NCBI RefSeq assembly: GCF_020882245.1 | Contig: NC_083597.1 | Span: 60,676,152 to 60,740,151 of the forward strand | Reading direction: 5' to 3' | Length of the DNA stretch: 64,000 nucleotides | Source of the DNA: Rhopalosiphum padi | Taxonomy: Eukaryota; Arthropoda; Insecta; Hemiptera; Aphididae | Shown here: positions 54,296 to 62,455 of the stretch, piece by piece | How the letters are laid out: each line of letters begins with the position of its first letter | How positions within the stretch are numbered: position 1 is the stretch's first letter | Translations under genes and position numbers: made by a program | The notes under the pieces: generated by a model | Told to the model about the DNA's origin: nothing | What the model saw: the letters and a program-made list of their open reading frames with translations, nothing else | Databases searched by the model: none

Positions 54296-56822
54296 CATCA
54301 TTACACAATCGCGAATAATCTCGAATGCATATTTATGACGTATAACAATGGACCACCGACGTTCGATATATGGCTATAATAATATTCTCTTATAATAAAA
54401 ACACCATATAATATCATCACATAAAATAATATACATATAATAATATAATATGACATTTAGAAACCCTGTGTAGGAGGTTTTTTGTTGGTTTTTCTTTACT
54501 ATTATTTATTTATTTTTTTTTTTTTTGTTATTCTCGTTTTGTGTATATTATGCATGCGTAGGGAATACTACCCCCGTGACGTGTTTGAAACCCTGTTCTG
54601 TAAACACATTTCACTATCCTAACATAAAAAAACACAAACAAACAAACGTACAAACAAATAACAAAAAAAATCGTATACAACCGTGTTACCAATTTGTCAC
54701 GACTCCAATGTGAAAAGTGTGTTTTTCTCTTAGAGGACAAAAAAGGGACTGTGGACCGGAGCTCTACAGTAATTGCCAAAGATGCGGAAGGTAAATATCA
54801 ACAATGATAAAACCAACCTTTATATAATATTATATTCACAAAAACAATATGAACGCGGAAACGTGAAAGTTTTGTTCTTATTTACAAGTTAAGAATAGTC
54901 GAGTTATTTCATGCTGAGAGTATGATAAATTACATTGTATAGTAATCAACTATACTTATATTGTTTACCGAAGTATTATTATTTAATTTGGAGTTAACAT
55001 ACTAATATATAGCTAGTTGATATTTTCCGCTTTCACGTCGATTTATATGGATATAGTATATTCCATAAATCCAGTAACAGCTAAGGATTTCGGCGACTAA
55101 TCAATTTCTTTAAATACAGTTTCTCCAAGAGTAATTATATTAATAGAAAAATTCCAATTTAATGACAATTTCCATTTTTTAACCAAAATTCAACATTTTA
55201 TTTTACTTAGAATTAACAGTTTGAAATTTTGAAATTAACCATCTTGTTAACTATTTTTAAAAAAAAATATTAAAACTGAATAAAAATTAAGCAAGTTATG
55301 TTTTGGACGATTTTAAAAGTATTAAACTACAGGTTTATTCAAATTTAGAAAATATTATTATTTTAATGTTATAATTACAATTTACAATACACAATTATTC
55401 TAAAATTAAATAAATTTTAAATTAACTTCAAATATATTTACAAAAAATTTAATATTTTTAGTATTTTTATTAAATAGTAAGAGTTACAATTGAGGTTTTG
55501 TTTAGATAAATACTACAGGTTTTTATATTTTACTAATTTGTAGGCAAATTTAAAAGAATAAAAAATAAAAACCAGTTATAAATTACAATTTTTACTTAAT
55601 TCTAATCATTTTTTTTTTTTTTATTAACTTCTGAAAAAAGATTTACAAAATATTTATTTTGAAAGTTTCTAAAGTTAATTCCGAGAAAACTAATTTCGAA
55701 ATTTTTATCAAATTAGAATTTTTCTATAGACAATTTAAGACTTGGAAATTTGCATTATGAAAATTGATATGCATCCGGAATACCTTATGGTTTCGATGGA
55801 CTTTTGGGATAAACTGTATATATATTATATATATATATATTATAAACAGATGTCATAATATAATATGTATATATGTTATAACATAAACCTAGCTTTAATA
55901 CAAACATAACGTAATATGTATAATATACTATTGTTTGCTAATACCGTTATAATAAGATCATTAAATAATTTTTAACTGTTTATTTTATTGTGTATGCATT
56001 GTTTTATCGTTCATCAATATAAATATATAACAAAACTATATCATTTGTTTATGTCTTATTCGTCATAATATTGATATTTTACATTTTTATAATTTGTATC
56101 TGAAGAATATTCACAATTTATATGTATATATACATTTAATACTTACAATTAGATTCAGATAAGGGAGAAATCATTTTTTTATCTATACTTAATCTACAAG
56201 TATTTTTAAGTGAGCGGAAGTGATATGGTGGTAGAGATTTTTTAAAACGAGTTGGAGAAAATTTATTGTGATATTATTTATTGCATTCTTTTGAATATTT
56301 AATTTTAATTGAAATTTTTTTAACGTTTATTACTTACCTATCATTTCAATGTTATAAATGTTATAATCATTACGGAGTTTTGAGTAAATACATAAATGAT
56401 ACTTGCTAAGTGTAATATACGTCTAGAACATTAGGATAATATGAATTTGCGGAATTTAAGATTTTTTTCATAACCACAAATTTGAATCACCTAAGGCCTA
56501 TTGATCTTAAAGAAGGATTTTATTAAATATTTACTTTATGCTTTGTATATTAATGTCTCTTTTGTGTCCGTACTTCCAGAACCAGTAATCGCTTCTGCCA
56601 CAGAGTTTAAATCCCATCCAACTCACATAACATTATATATTATAGTATGTAATTGTTTAGGGAACGTCAGCACGCCACCACCGTCACCGGCGTTGTCGTC
56701 CTCTTCCGTCGGTAGCGTGCTGGGTTGCTTCAAGAGTTCCTCGTCCACGTCTTTCGGGTCCAAGACAAATAATAAACTGTCGATAATCGTCGCCGCCAAC
56801 CCCCAAAATGTCTTAACTCAAG
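17963..56822 (+). CDS. CaMKII: Calcium/calmodulin-dependent protein kinase II, kinase to linker (3' end outside window)
   Basis: Fourteen exons join in one frame: 17963-18027, 30745-30839, 37926-37985, 38079-38133, 40301-40439, 46755-46857, 46919-47002, 47064-47158, 47857-47979, 48739-48822, 48892-48934, 53411-53503, 54734-54790 and 56580-56822. The product starts MAAPLVCTRFSDNYELKEEL, as insect CaMKII does. It has the glycine-loop region (residues 20-30), ATP lysine K43, HRDLK (134-138), DFG (157-159), SPE (182-184), the autophosphorylation site RQETVD with T287, the calmodulin-binding segment FNARRKLKGAILTTML (294-309) with T306/T307, and a variable linker. It is a Ser/Thr kinase that Ca2+/calmodulin activates and that holds activity by T287 autophosphorylation, acting in neurons and muscle. 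The hub domain that makes the holoenzyme is not in the window. The start ATG has a good context (A at -3, G at +4). Confidence 0.96.
20029..20141 (+). repeat. Pyrimidine-rich (CT)n-like tract
   Basis: About 110 nt are nearly all C and T on the + strand, with TCTCTCTCTTTCTC repeats. It lies in intron 1 and is followed by a CA repeat. It could bind PTB-like proteins in the transcript, but this is inference. Confidence 0.85.
20191..20222. repeat. (CA)n microsatellite
   Basis: Sixteen CA units inside CaMKII intron 1. Confidence 0.96.
20348..20375. repeat. (ATT)n microsatellite
   Basis: About nine ATT units in CaMKII intron 1. Confidence 0.9.
23228..23510 (+). repeat. Copy of the GATTCTGAGCGGAG repeat family
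   Basis: It begins GATTCTGAGCGGAGCGATGA and continues TTGATTTTACAATGATG, ATGTTTTGATTTTCCA, ATGAATCTAGTTGGTACT, then a G-run (23426-23439) and TTTTTACACAAAACTGATTTT. The block order matches the copies at 4635 and 42753. The right end is lost or diverged. Confidence 0.7.
23640..23970 (-). pseudogene. Decayed mariner-like (DDE/D) transposase fragment
   Basis: The minus strand encodes PRSRDLTPCDFFLWR around 23851-23900, matching the PRSPDLTPCDFFLWG signature that surrounds the last catalytic Asp in many IS630/Tc1/mariner-related transposases. DHILPHQVRE precedes it and KNWLRGAHHRDYLC follows, resembling the usual C-terminal block with frame changes. In-frame stops are present, so it is not functional. 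Element ends were not found. Confidence 0.7.
25432..25491. repeat. (AC)n microsatellite
   Basis: Thirty uninterrupted AC units in CaMKII intron 1, the longest dinucleotide array in the window. Confidence 0.97.
26310..26640. promoter_or_regulatory. CpG-rich island in CaMKII intron 1 with palindromic E-box
   Basis: The base composition rises abruptly, with CACGTCACGTGACGCGAC at 26320-26337 containing the perfect 10-bp palindrome GTCACGTGAC (26323-26332). That palindrome is the core bound by USF/MITF/TFEB-type bHLH-ZIP factors (family knowledge). GCACGCGCGG and GGCGTTCGCGTGTGCGC follow. It could be an enhancer or alternative promoter; no exon joining to exon 2 could be proven. Confidence 0.35.
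30745..30839 (+). CDS. CaMKII: CaMKII exon 2 (glycine loop and ATP-binding lysine)
   Basis: It encodes GAFSVVRKCIQKHTGLEFAA then KIINTKKLSAR. K43 is the ATP-anchoring lysine. It enters in phase 2 and leaves in phase 1. The acceptor has a 12-T tract and the donor is GTAAAT. Confidence 0.96.
30840..37925 (+). other. CaMKII: CaMKII intron 2 (7.1 kb)
   Basis: A GT-AG intron, mostly AT-rich, with a G11 run at 32109-32119, an AT-dinucleotide palindromic stretch at 33474-33520 and a CpG-rich island at 34740-35650. No nested gene was recognised. Confidence 0.85.
34740..35650. promoter_or_regulatory. CpG-rich island in CaMKII intron 2
   Basis: About 0.9 kb is rich in CG dinucleotides (GGCGCGCGGTATTG, AACGCGCGCTTTTACGG, GACGACCGGCCGCGG), much like the block before exon 1. 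Such islands in an AT-rich insect genome often mark promoters. It could be an alternative CaMKII start, a non-coding RNA start, or an enhancer. A 182-codon minus-strand open frame (34741-35289) covers it but looks compositional. Function is unproven. Confidence 0.4.
37926..37985 (+). CDS. CaMKII: CaMKII exon 3 (alpha-C helix)
   Basis: It encodes DFQKLEREARICRKLQHPNI, containing the conserved alpha-C glutamate (E in LEREARI). The exon ends ATATAG followed by GCGAGT, so the donor is GC, not GT. Only this end joins exon 4 in frame as HPNI-VRLHD. It is phase 1 on both sides. Confidence 0.95.
37986..38078 (+). other. CaMKII: CaMKII intron 3, 93-nt GC-AG intron
   Basis: The intron begins GCGAGTTGTT and ends TATTATAG. 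The exonic AG before the GC strengthens pairing with U1, as is usual for GC-AG introns. Using the nearest GT (37990) would break the frame of the invariant HPNIVRL motif. Confidence 0.9.
38079..38133 (+). CDS. CaMKII: CaMKII exon 4 (hinge side of N-lobe)
   Basis: It encodes VRLHDSIQEELFHYLVFDL (last codon split). This is the strand leading to the hinge, with the family pattern HDSIQEE..HYLVFDLV. It enters in phase 1 and leaves in phase 2, donor GTAAGT. Confidence 0.96.
38134..40300 (+). other. CaMKII: CaMKII intron 4 (2.2 kb)
   Basis: A GT-AG, AT-rich intron. No element or nested gene recognised. Confidence 0.85.
40301..40439 (+). CDS. CaMKII: CaMKII exon 5 (catalytic loop HRDLK)
   Basis: It encodes VTGGELFEDIVAREFYSEAD, then ASHCIQQILESVNHCHTNG and VVHRDLK. 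D136 is the catalytic base. It enters in phase 2 and ends in phase 0 before GTGAGA. Confidence 0.97.
40440..46754 (+). other. CaMKII: CaMKII intron 5 (6.3 kb)
   Basis: A GT-AG intron, strongly AT-rich. It holds a 1-kb repeat (42753-43788) and a GATAC-rich stretch at 44020-44170 with GGGAAC/GTTCTGCCC near its ends that may be another small element. No coding frame recognised. Confidence 0.85.
42753..43860 (+). repeat. About 1.1-kb copy of the GATTCTGAGCGGAG family
   Basis: The left part reads TGATGAATATATTGATTTTACAATG, then GTCTGTCATCACGTTTTGGA, a G10 run (42894-42903), and TTTACGCATAACCAGTTTTC. The right end carries CTCCGTTCAGAATC (43775-43788), the inverse of the family's GATTCTGAGCGGAG head, followed by AATGATACCTATCATTGTA. 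It is the longest copy in the window and the best template for a consensus. Confidence 0.7.
46755..46857 (+). CDS. CaMKII: CaMKII exon 6 (DFG motif)
   Basis: It encodes PENLLLASKVKGAAVKLADF, then GLAIEVQGEQQAWFG. DFG is residues 157-159, with D157 binding Mg2+. The exon ends TGGTTTG, then GCAAGT, a second GC donor. Splicing there alone gives the invariant WFGFAGTPGYL. It enters in phase 0 and leaves in phase 1. Confidence 0.97.
46858..46918 (+). other. CaMKII: CaMKII intron 6, 61-nt GC-AG intron
   Basis: The intron begins GCAAGTGAAA and ends GATTTCAG. The nearby GT at 46862 would shift the frame and destroy the activation loop. A 61-nt length is near the usual minimum for insect introns. Confidence 0.92.
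46919..47002 (+). CDS. CaMKII: CaMKII exon 7 (activation loop and APE-equivalent)
   Basis: It encodes FAGTPGYLSPEVLKKEPYGK then PVDIWACG. SPE (182-184) is the APE-type motif and DIWACG anchors the F helix. It is phase 1 on both sides, with donor GTTAGT and a 61-nt intron after it. Confidence 0.97.
47064..47158 (+). CDS. CaMKII: CaMKII exon 8 (C-lobe)
   Basis: It encodes [20 protein letters not shown] then RLYAQIKAGAYD, nearly identical to the family. It enters in phase 1 and ends in phase 0 before GTAAGT. Confidence 0.97.
47857..47979 (+). CDS. CaMKII: CaMKII exon 9 (end of kinase domain)
   Basis: It encodes YPSPEWDTVTPDAKNLINQM, then LTVNPAKRVTASDALKHPWIC (41 codons, phase 0 both sides). 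The invariant Arg of subdomain XI is in AKRVTA. The preceding intron is 698 nt. Confidence 0.97.
48739..48822 (+). CDS. CaMKII: CaMKII exon 10 (autoinhibitory segment, T287)
   Basis: It encodes YREKVASAVHRQETVDCLKK then FNARRKLK, 28 codons in phase 0. T287 in RQETVD is the autophosphorylation site that gives Ca2+-independent activity. FNARRKLK starts the calmodulin-binding helix. Residues 280-282 are S-A-V, so the paired methionines that make some vertebrate isoforms oxidation-sensitive are absent. Confidence 0.97.
48892..48934 (+). CDS. CaMKII: CaMKII exon 11 (calmodulin-binding end), with alternative donor to 48952
   Basis: It encodes GAILTTMLATRNFS and a split Ser codon. T306/T307 in LTTM are the inhibitory autophosphorylation sites. 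Two donors exist: TCCA|GTAAGT at 48935 and CACG|GTAAGT at 48953. Both leave phase 1. The second adds six residues, KYDVHG, before the linker. Confidence 0.95.
48935..53410 (+). other. CaMKII: CaMKII intron 11 (4.5 kb)
   Basis: AT-rich intron with acceptor TTTGTCAG. No element, gene or exon recognised in it beyond the 18-nt alternative extension at its start. Confidence 0.8.
53411..53503 (+). CDS. CaMKII: CaMKII exon 12 (start of variable linker)
   Basis: It encodes RSIVTNKKGDGSQVKESTES then NTTLEDDDVR, matching the insect linker pattern KKGEGSQVKEST..TTLEDDDVK. It is phase 1 on both sides, 93 nt. In the shortest isoforms this exon is expected to join directly to the hub-domain exon, which is outside the window. 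Confidence 0.95.
53504..54733 (+). other. CaMKII: CaMKII intron 12 (1.2 kb)
   Basis: A GT-AG intron containing an (ATT)n array at 54261-54295 and a short AT repeat at 54131-54150. The T-rich stretch at 54512-54528 lies some 200 nt before the acceptor. Confidence 0.85.
54261..54295. repeat. (ATT)n microsatellite
   Basis: Nearly twelve perfect ATT units in CaMKII intron 12. Confidence 0.95.
54734..54790 (+). CDS. CaMKII: CaMKII exon 13 (alternative linker cassette)
   Basis: 57 nt, phase 1 on both sides, encoding EDKKGTVDRSSTVIAKDAE. DRSSTV resembles the Ser/Thr-rich variable-linker cassettes of insect and vertebrate CaMKII. The acceptor is TTTTTCTCTTAG and the donor GTAAAT. Its symmetric phase allows skipping. 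Confidence 0.9.
54791..56579 (+). other. CaMKII: CaMKII intron 13 (1.8 kb)
   Basis: AT-rich GT-AG intron. The acceptor follows a strong pyrimidine tract (TCTCTTTTGTGTCCGTACTTCCAG). No element recognised. Confidence 0.8.
56580..56822 (+). CDS. CaMKII: CaMKII exon 14 (Pro/Ser-rich linker), two possible acceptors
   Basis: From the 56580 acceptor it encodes EPVIASATEFKSHPTHIT and nine more residues, then GNVSTPPPSPALSSSSVG, SVLGCFKSSSSTSF and a segment ending NVLTQ. A second acceptor (TGTTTAG before 56661) starts at GNVST in the same frame. The first 81 nt become AT-rich and hydrophobic near their end, so the 56661 start may be the main one. PPPSP is a likely SH3-binding motif of the type known in CaMKII-beta linkers. 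The donor is CAAG|GTTAGA; reading through it gives TAG at 56826. Confidence 0.82.
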
Positions 56823-57499
56823 GTTAGAAAAAGAATTCGATGTTTCGTTTAAATATACGCTTGATTTCTTTTCCGGTTGTATTTTATAACACATTAATCA
56901 ATAACAAACTGTGTGCCACTTAAATGCATTTGATATAATATACAAATATATATTTATACATTAGGTACTGTCTTAATGATAAACTTATTTTTTAATGTAA
57001 CAATAACACATAATCAGTATGGCCCGTCGAGGTCAGGTTTACATTTTCGTAGTTCAGAAGTAATATGCGGCCGTAATGTTTCGTTGTATTAACATTAATC
57101 GAATAACGTGATTTCCTATAGTCACACAACGTGTGTGCATAAAACCATTTTCAGGTTTGTCAAAGATTTTTTTTAAATTATTTACCTACTATCTTCTAAT
57201 GATACACAACAATATCGAACCAATTTTACTGATATCGATGTGACTAATTTAAAAAAAAATACATCGATATTCGATTTAATTTCATTACAGTTTCTATTTT
57301 CTATTTATTTAAGCTTTAACAGTTCCCACTCCAACTTCTCTAAAAAAAATACTGATGGCACATAGTGCAAATCAGATAAAGAGAAAGTTGAATTATTTTC
57401 CTATTTTTCAGAAGTTTTCAGAAGTTGGATCCTTTATAAAATAAAAATTATTCTACCTCCTCTCTACTGTTTATTTTTTAAATTATATCTTGAAAATCG

Positions 57500-58190
57500 T
57501 TTTTTTTGCACACAAAAGTTGGCACCAAATTTTCAAATTTGGCTCCAACCCTAGCCGGGGTTCCCCAAGGAGCCATTTCTTCCACTTTATTGTTTAATAT
57601 ATACACAGCCAATCAACAAACCACTCTTCATATTTCAGTAGCTGACTTCACTGACGATAAAGTCATAAACACTTCAGACAAAAATCTACTCTCTGCCAGC
57701 CAACAGTTAAAAAATCATTTAAATCTCCTTGCTGACTAGTATTCCAAATACAGAATACAAATAAAAAATGAAAAATCTTTTCATAGAACTTTCACTCTCA
57801 GCAAAATTATAACACTTACAGTTTATTTAAACAGTAAAACCGTTCCATATATTAATGGCAAATACTTGGGCCTGACACTAGACAAAGGATTTTGTGGGCT
57901 AAACATATTAAACAAAAATGACTCATACTAAAGTACAGACAAAGAGCACTCTGCATCTCTCCCACTTATAAAAAAACAATCAAAAATCAATGTAATTTCT
58001 ACTATACAAAACCTTTCTTAAGCGAATTTGGTTAAACAGTATCAATTGTAGATAGTAGCAAAAAAATCAAATATCTGCAAAGTCCAATTATTGCAATCGA
58101 CTTAATTACAAATCATTAATTATGCCTCATCATACTTTCAAATCACATCTTATACTCAGACTTAAAAATTACCGCAACTGTTGGGTTATA
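57500..58190 (+). pseudogene. Decayed non-LTR retrotransposon RT fragment (+ strand)
   Basis: It encodes LAGVPQGAISSTLLFNIYTA (RT motif B region) and VADFTDDKVINTS (motif C, FADD-like with FTDD), then SASQQLKNHLNLLAD and a stop. Past the stop, other frames give INGKYLGLTLDKGF, typical of the RT C-terminal region of Jockey-type elements. Stops and frameshifts make it non-functional. It is in the same orientation as CaMKII. Confidence 0.8.
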
Positions 58191-58567
58191 TATTTATAAG
58201 TTCTTTGCATGGCGCTATATGTTGTATGTAAAAGTAAAAAATTCTTAGTACTTTTTAAAATAATTGTAAAGAAAAAATAAAGAAAAAAATGAAACTTTTA
58301 TGCAAAATTAGTAAATAAATAATTGTATATATTTTAAACTTTCACAAAATATTTATAATAAATAAAATAAAATAATTAGAATTGTCTTTACATGGTATAA
58401 TTTGCAAAATATTTTGACATTTTTGAGTTATTTATAGATATTTGGAGTTTTCAATTTTTTGTGAATAAAAAACTAAAAATTTTATACATAGCTTCTCATA
58501 GATTTTTTAGAATTTACTTATATCAATATAAATTTATCATAAAAAATATGAAATATACTAGTACTTA

Positions 58568-58814
58568 CAGCGGTTTTTAACCTTTTTAGTTGCGCGGACT
58601 ACCAATTTTGTAAAAAAAATCTTTAAATCCCACTAATGACTAATAGCAAGCACACCTATATACGTATGTATATAATAAATATAATATTATTAGGTACCTA
58701 TATGATAAAAATATATAATAATATTATTTTAAATATTTACGTTTGTAATTTTAATATTATATGGTCTACGGTCCAGTTCCACGCTGCCCGCAGTCTATTG
58801 GTTGGGAACCACTG
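58568..58814. mobile_element. Putative hAT-like MITE (247 bp)
   Basis: The left end CAGCGGTTTTTAACC and the right end, on the opposite strand CAGTGGTTCCCAACC, form an imperfect terminal inverted repeat. GCGCGGACTACCAATTTTGTAAA and its GC-rich partner near 58780 lie inside. CAGTGGTTCCCAACC is a common hAT terminus. I see no exact 8-bp target duplication. Confidence 0.65.
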
Positions 58815-58837
58815 TACTATAGTAATATATTATATTG

Positions 58838-58960
58838 ACAAACCGTCTTCGTCCAGAATTGTTTTTCGTATTCAATGATTTATCATTGAATTTAAATTTA
58901 ACACATACTGTACAGTAACTTACTCCTCAATGATGGGGTACGCACGACACTTACTTTAGA
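58838..58960. repeat. Right end of a GATTCTGAGCGGAG-family copy
   Basis: GACAAACCGTCTTCGTCCAG, then TCAATGATTTATCATTGAATTT, ACACATACTG and CTCCTCAATGATGGG follow the same order as the right ends near 11540 and 43770. No matching left end was found; the MITE at 58568 abuts it. Confidence 0.55.
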
Positions 58961-59449
58961 GCTGAACAGATGCCTACTTTCCTCCTTTTTTTTTATCTTT
59001 AACCACTGGGTTTGTATGTTTAGAAGAATTTATTTGGTTTACGTGTATTGACAATAAAGTAATTTTTTTACTAAATACTTACAAATTTTACATGATTTGA
59101 TATAGAAACCTATTTATAATATTATTCAGAACATTAGTAGGTACGTTACACATATTGAAAATGGTGTAGGATAAGTGTTAAGCTTTATATTTTGGACTCA
59201 AAAACACTTAATATTTCTAAATAATATTTTGTTCTATACTACAGTATATGTATATAATATACGGGTAGTAAATGGCAATTATTGTGGTTAATAGTTTCTA
59301 CCAATTCCTTGTTTTTTTAATGAAAAAAATAAAAATAAAAAGGTCGTAGGTAGTAGGATTATTTTACAATATTACAAATTGTAGGTTGTGCTATTTATCA
59401 ATAATTGCATTAGTAGTTAAGAACTCCGTGAAAAAAATTATATTATTCA

Positions 59450-60950
59450 TTACTTTAGAAAATGTATTTATTTTATTTTATTGTATTAGAATTAACATTA
59501 ATCAGCTTCTTACAATATAGCATAATAATTTAAATACAGTATATTATAAGAGAATAACAATTGTGTAACTTAAGACTAAACTCAGTCAAATTGAGAGATA
59601 TTAAAAATAAAATATGTTACGATTTATGGTAAGGATGGGAAAAATAAAAAGTGAGCCTTTATATAATATTAAAATAAGTTTTTATTGCGCATCATTTTTG
59701 AAAGTGGAATATCCCTAAAAAGTTATATTTATCGATAAGGTGGTAAAAAGAACCCTGAAGTCGAGTATTATTAGGAATACGAAAATAAAGTAATTCAAGA
59801 GCATCTACTCGACCCTCAATCAGGCCATGAATGAAATTTAAACCGAATTTATCACGCCTAGCTAAAAAGAAATTGAGTTTAAAAGCTTATATAATAGACT
59901 TGTAATCATGATATAGTCAAGGGATACTGAGGAGAAAACAATTTTGCACACTTTAATCTAGCGAATTTCAGTGACATTATATAATGACCAGATAACGGCC
60001 CCATATTCAAGAACCAATCGGACTACGGCATGAAGTCCTGAAATTAGTTAACGTGCTGAACAGATAGTCCGTCAAGTTTGCAGTCAAAAGACGAAGGATA
60101 TATCTCATCTAATACGATAAAAATGCATTACTTTACAATTGATAATATTAAGAGATAAATTAAAGGTATTACACAAGCTAGTGAAGTTATCAAGGATATT
60201 TTGGAAAGTGAAGTAATCATTGAATGAGGATATCGTATTAAAAATTTAGAATCGTTGGTAAAAAGGAGAATACGACGAGGAGAAACAGCTGAGTGTATGG
60301 TGTTAATAAAAATATCAAATAATAGGGGAACTAAGTGGTTACCTTGGGGAACTCCATAGTATATATGACGATCGCAATAGATTGGATAACTTACCGATTA
60401 AGCTTACAAATTGTCGACGCTCGCTAAGATAGAATCTAATTCATGATAAGAGTGGTTCACAAACACTACATCTGTCAAAAACATAAAAAAGAGGCCTATA
60501 ATCTGTAGAGTTGAACGCTTTAGAAAATTTGGTGTATGTTACATCGGCTTGATTACCTAACTCAAACACCACATGAATAAAAGAGACAAAATCAACAAGA
60601 CTGGTCGCAGTCGAGTAACAAGGACAGAACCCATGTTGATCAATTGATATAGTTGAAAAAAGGTTTACTCGATTCTTTTATGTACAATAGTAACAACTTA
60701 CCAAGGAAAGGTAGGCCAGTAATGGGTCTGTAGTTGGCAACTTCGGTCAAATTCCTGAGACTTTAAGATAGACACAACTAGTTTTGCAGGTAAACGGGAA
60801 GACACCTTCAACAAATTACTTGTTAAAAAATAAGTTAACTGGTAAACTGAGAGTGGCATGACAGCGATACAATAGAAGAGTAGAAATACCATCCGGGCCA
60901 GAACCACGAGTATTTTATGGGGACTTATCATACTGAAATAAATTATAATA
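59450..60950 (-). pseudogene. Decayed non-LTR retrotransposon RT fragment (- strand)
   Basis: Reading from 60950 downward the minus strand gives, in different frames, SGPDGIS, CPCYSTATSLVDFVSFIH, YTKFSKAFNSTDYRPL (motif A, catalytic Asp replaced), YYGVPQGNHLVPLLFDIFI (motif B) and LLFTNDSKF (motif C, ADD changed to TND). Later LVLEYGAVIWS matches the conserved VRPILEYGSVIW block. At least two catalytic residues are lost and stops are frequent. It is antisense to CaMKII. Confidence 0.85.
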
Positions 60951-61922
60951 AATTATACTTATCTGTATCTGTATATTATTTATACCAACCGTACATTGTA
61001 CAATGTACATGTCTATGAATTTGCAACGAGTCTACGAAAGTTTCATACAAGTCTACTAATCATGTAGATATAGAAATTTTGAACTTTGACCCATATGTAA
61101 AGGTCACGACTGTTATATAGTCGTTTTTATGTCGTTAGGCTTATTGTTGTTTTCTGGTAGCTCGGTCTATATACCTATATATATATATATTGTTTTTTTT
61201 TGGTCATACTTAAAAAAAAACTACAAAATATGATAATATGGCGATAAATATAATGTATATTTACAAAGGTACAATAATATAATGGATAGACACGGGCGAA
61301 CACAAACGACCAATCATATGGAATGGAATGTCAGTGTGTAGGTATGATGGTGGGTGGGTTGACATTATTACTAATATACAAACCTTTACACTGATAACAC
61401 ATTTATGTATACAAATGTGTTTCACGTGAAAGTTCTGAGAGCGACCGTTCCATGCACTAGAGTACATAGTTAATAAAATATGATATATTATATTGTATAA
61501 GTAGGTCTATCGTATATAGGAAAGACGTGTCATTTTTTTATAAGTTGCGCAGCAATAGCGACATTTTGACGTTAAAACACGTGTAAAATAACGAAACAAA
61601 AAACGTTTGCACAGTTGTTTTAATTTTATACATACAACACGTTACACTCGCTATTTAACTATTATAATGCTATACTTATACTGTTTAATGTTTTACCACT
61701 ACTTTATGCACATGATATAAATTATATATCCTGTGTAACCCACGTTTTATTATTTTCTCAATCAATGTCCTTTTTTTGCTCATTAATCATTACCGTCGTT
61801 CGTGGAATGAATTCCGCGGAATCGTTATCGCTTTATAATATATTTATCGTCGTCTAAACGTCTTAAAATCGAGGTATCATATTAATATCATCGTCGTCAT
61901 TTTCGTATAAGTGTTTTCCTAG

Positions 61923-62000
61923 ATGTATCATTTTTCGCGAACAATCATATCGTCGTTCCGGTCACTACCGCCGCCGTAGTGTTTTCAATTCCGTTCTCGA
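61923..62000 (+). CDS. CaMKII: Candidate CaMKII linker cassette exon (unconfirmed)
   Basis: 78 nt lie between an acceptor TGTTTTCCTAG and a donor CTCGA|GTAAAG. Read in phase 1, the phase of all other linker exons, it is open and leaves in phase 1: VSFFANNHIVVPVTTAAVVF and so on. The composition is richer in CG than its flanks. The product is hydrophobic and matches no linker I know, so it may be chance. Confidence 0.25.
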
Positions 62001-62378
62001 GTAAAGTACCTATAATACGCATCACATACCTTCTTAAATACGCTCCAGTCACCATCTTCTGTTGCGGTTATTGATACATCGTTTGTGACCACGTTCCTGG
62101 TGAGTTGCCTACCTAAAATACACGTACATTTGTTTACCATAGTATCACAATTTTAAATCATTTTATGCGAAATTTCACAAATGTATTCTTTAGACAACCT
62201 TATATGTGTATATTATATAATATAATAATATACATTTTCTATATACCTATATATATACATGCAACTTATCATAATAGCATAGTTATACTTAAATAGCCGT
62301 ATTGCCACGTCGTGTAGCCCCACTCCTACATCACATCCCCCATCACCCCCTCCGTAGTATGGTGTTGTGCTTTTGCAG

Positions 62379-62455
62379 TAACTGTTCCGACGAACCCGCC
62401 GTAGAACGTTTGGAACCCGGTAATTCGATGGAATCGTTCGTATCGGAAAACGCTT
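62379..62455 (+). CDS. CaMKII: Exon-like 77-nt block with frame conflict (candidate CaMKII exon)
   Basis: It has a good acceptor (GTTGTGCTTTTGCAG) and a consensus donor (CGCTT|GTAAGT). The open frame reads NCSDEPAVERLEPGNSMESF then VSENA, which needs entry in phase 2. All known upstream linker exons leave in phase 1. Joined to exon 14 directly it would read VTVPTNPP and stop at TAG. Either an unseen exon of 3n+1 length precedes it, or inclusion truncates the protein before the hub domain, or it is not an exon. Confidence 0.4.

Noticed and set aside
54525..54779. Overlapping open frames on both strands before exon 13
   Set aside because: The + frame is unrelated to the CaMKII frame, and the - frame is the antisense shadow of exon 13.
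62051..62101. 51-nt open block (acceptor CTCCAG, donor CTG|GTGAGT) as another CaMKII exon
   Set aside because: It is open only in phase 0, which fits neither exon 14 nor the 62379 block, and the acceptor has a weak pyrimidine tract.
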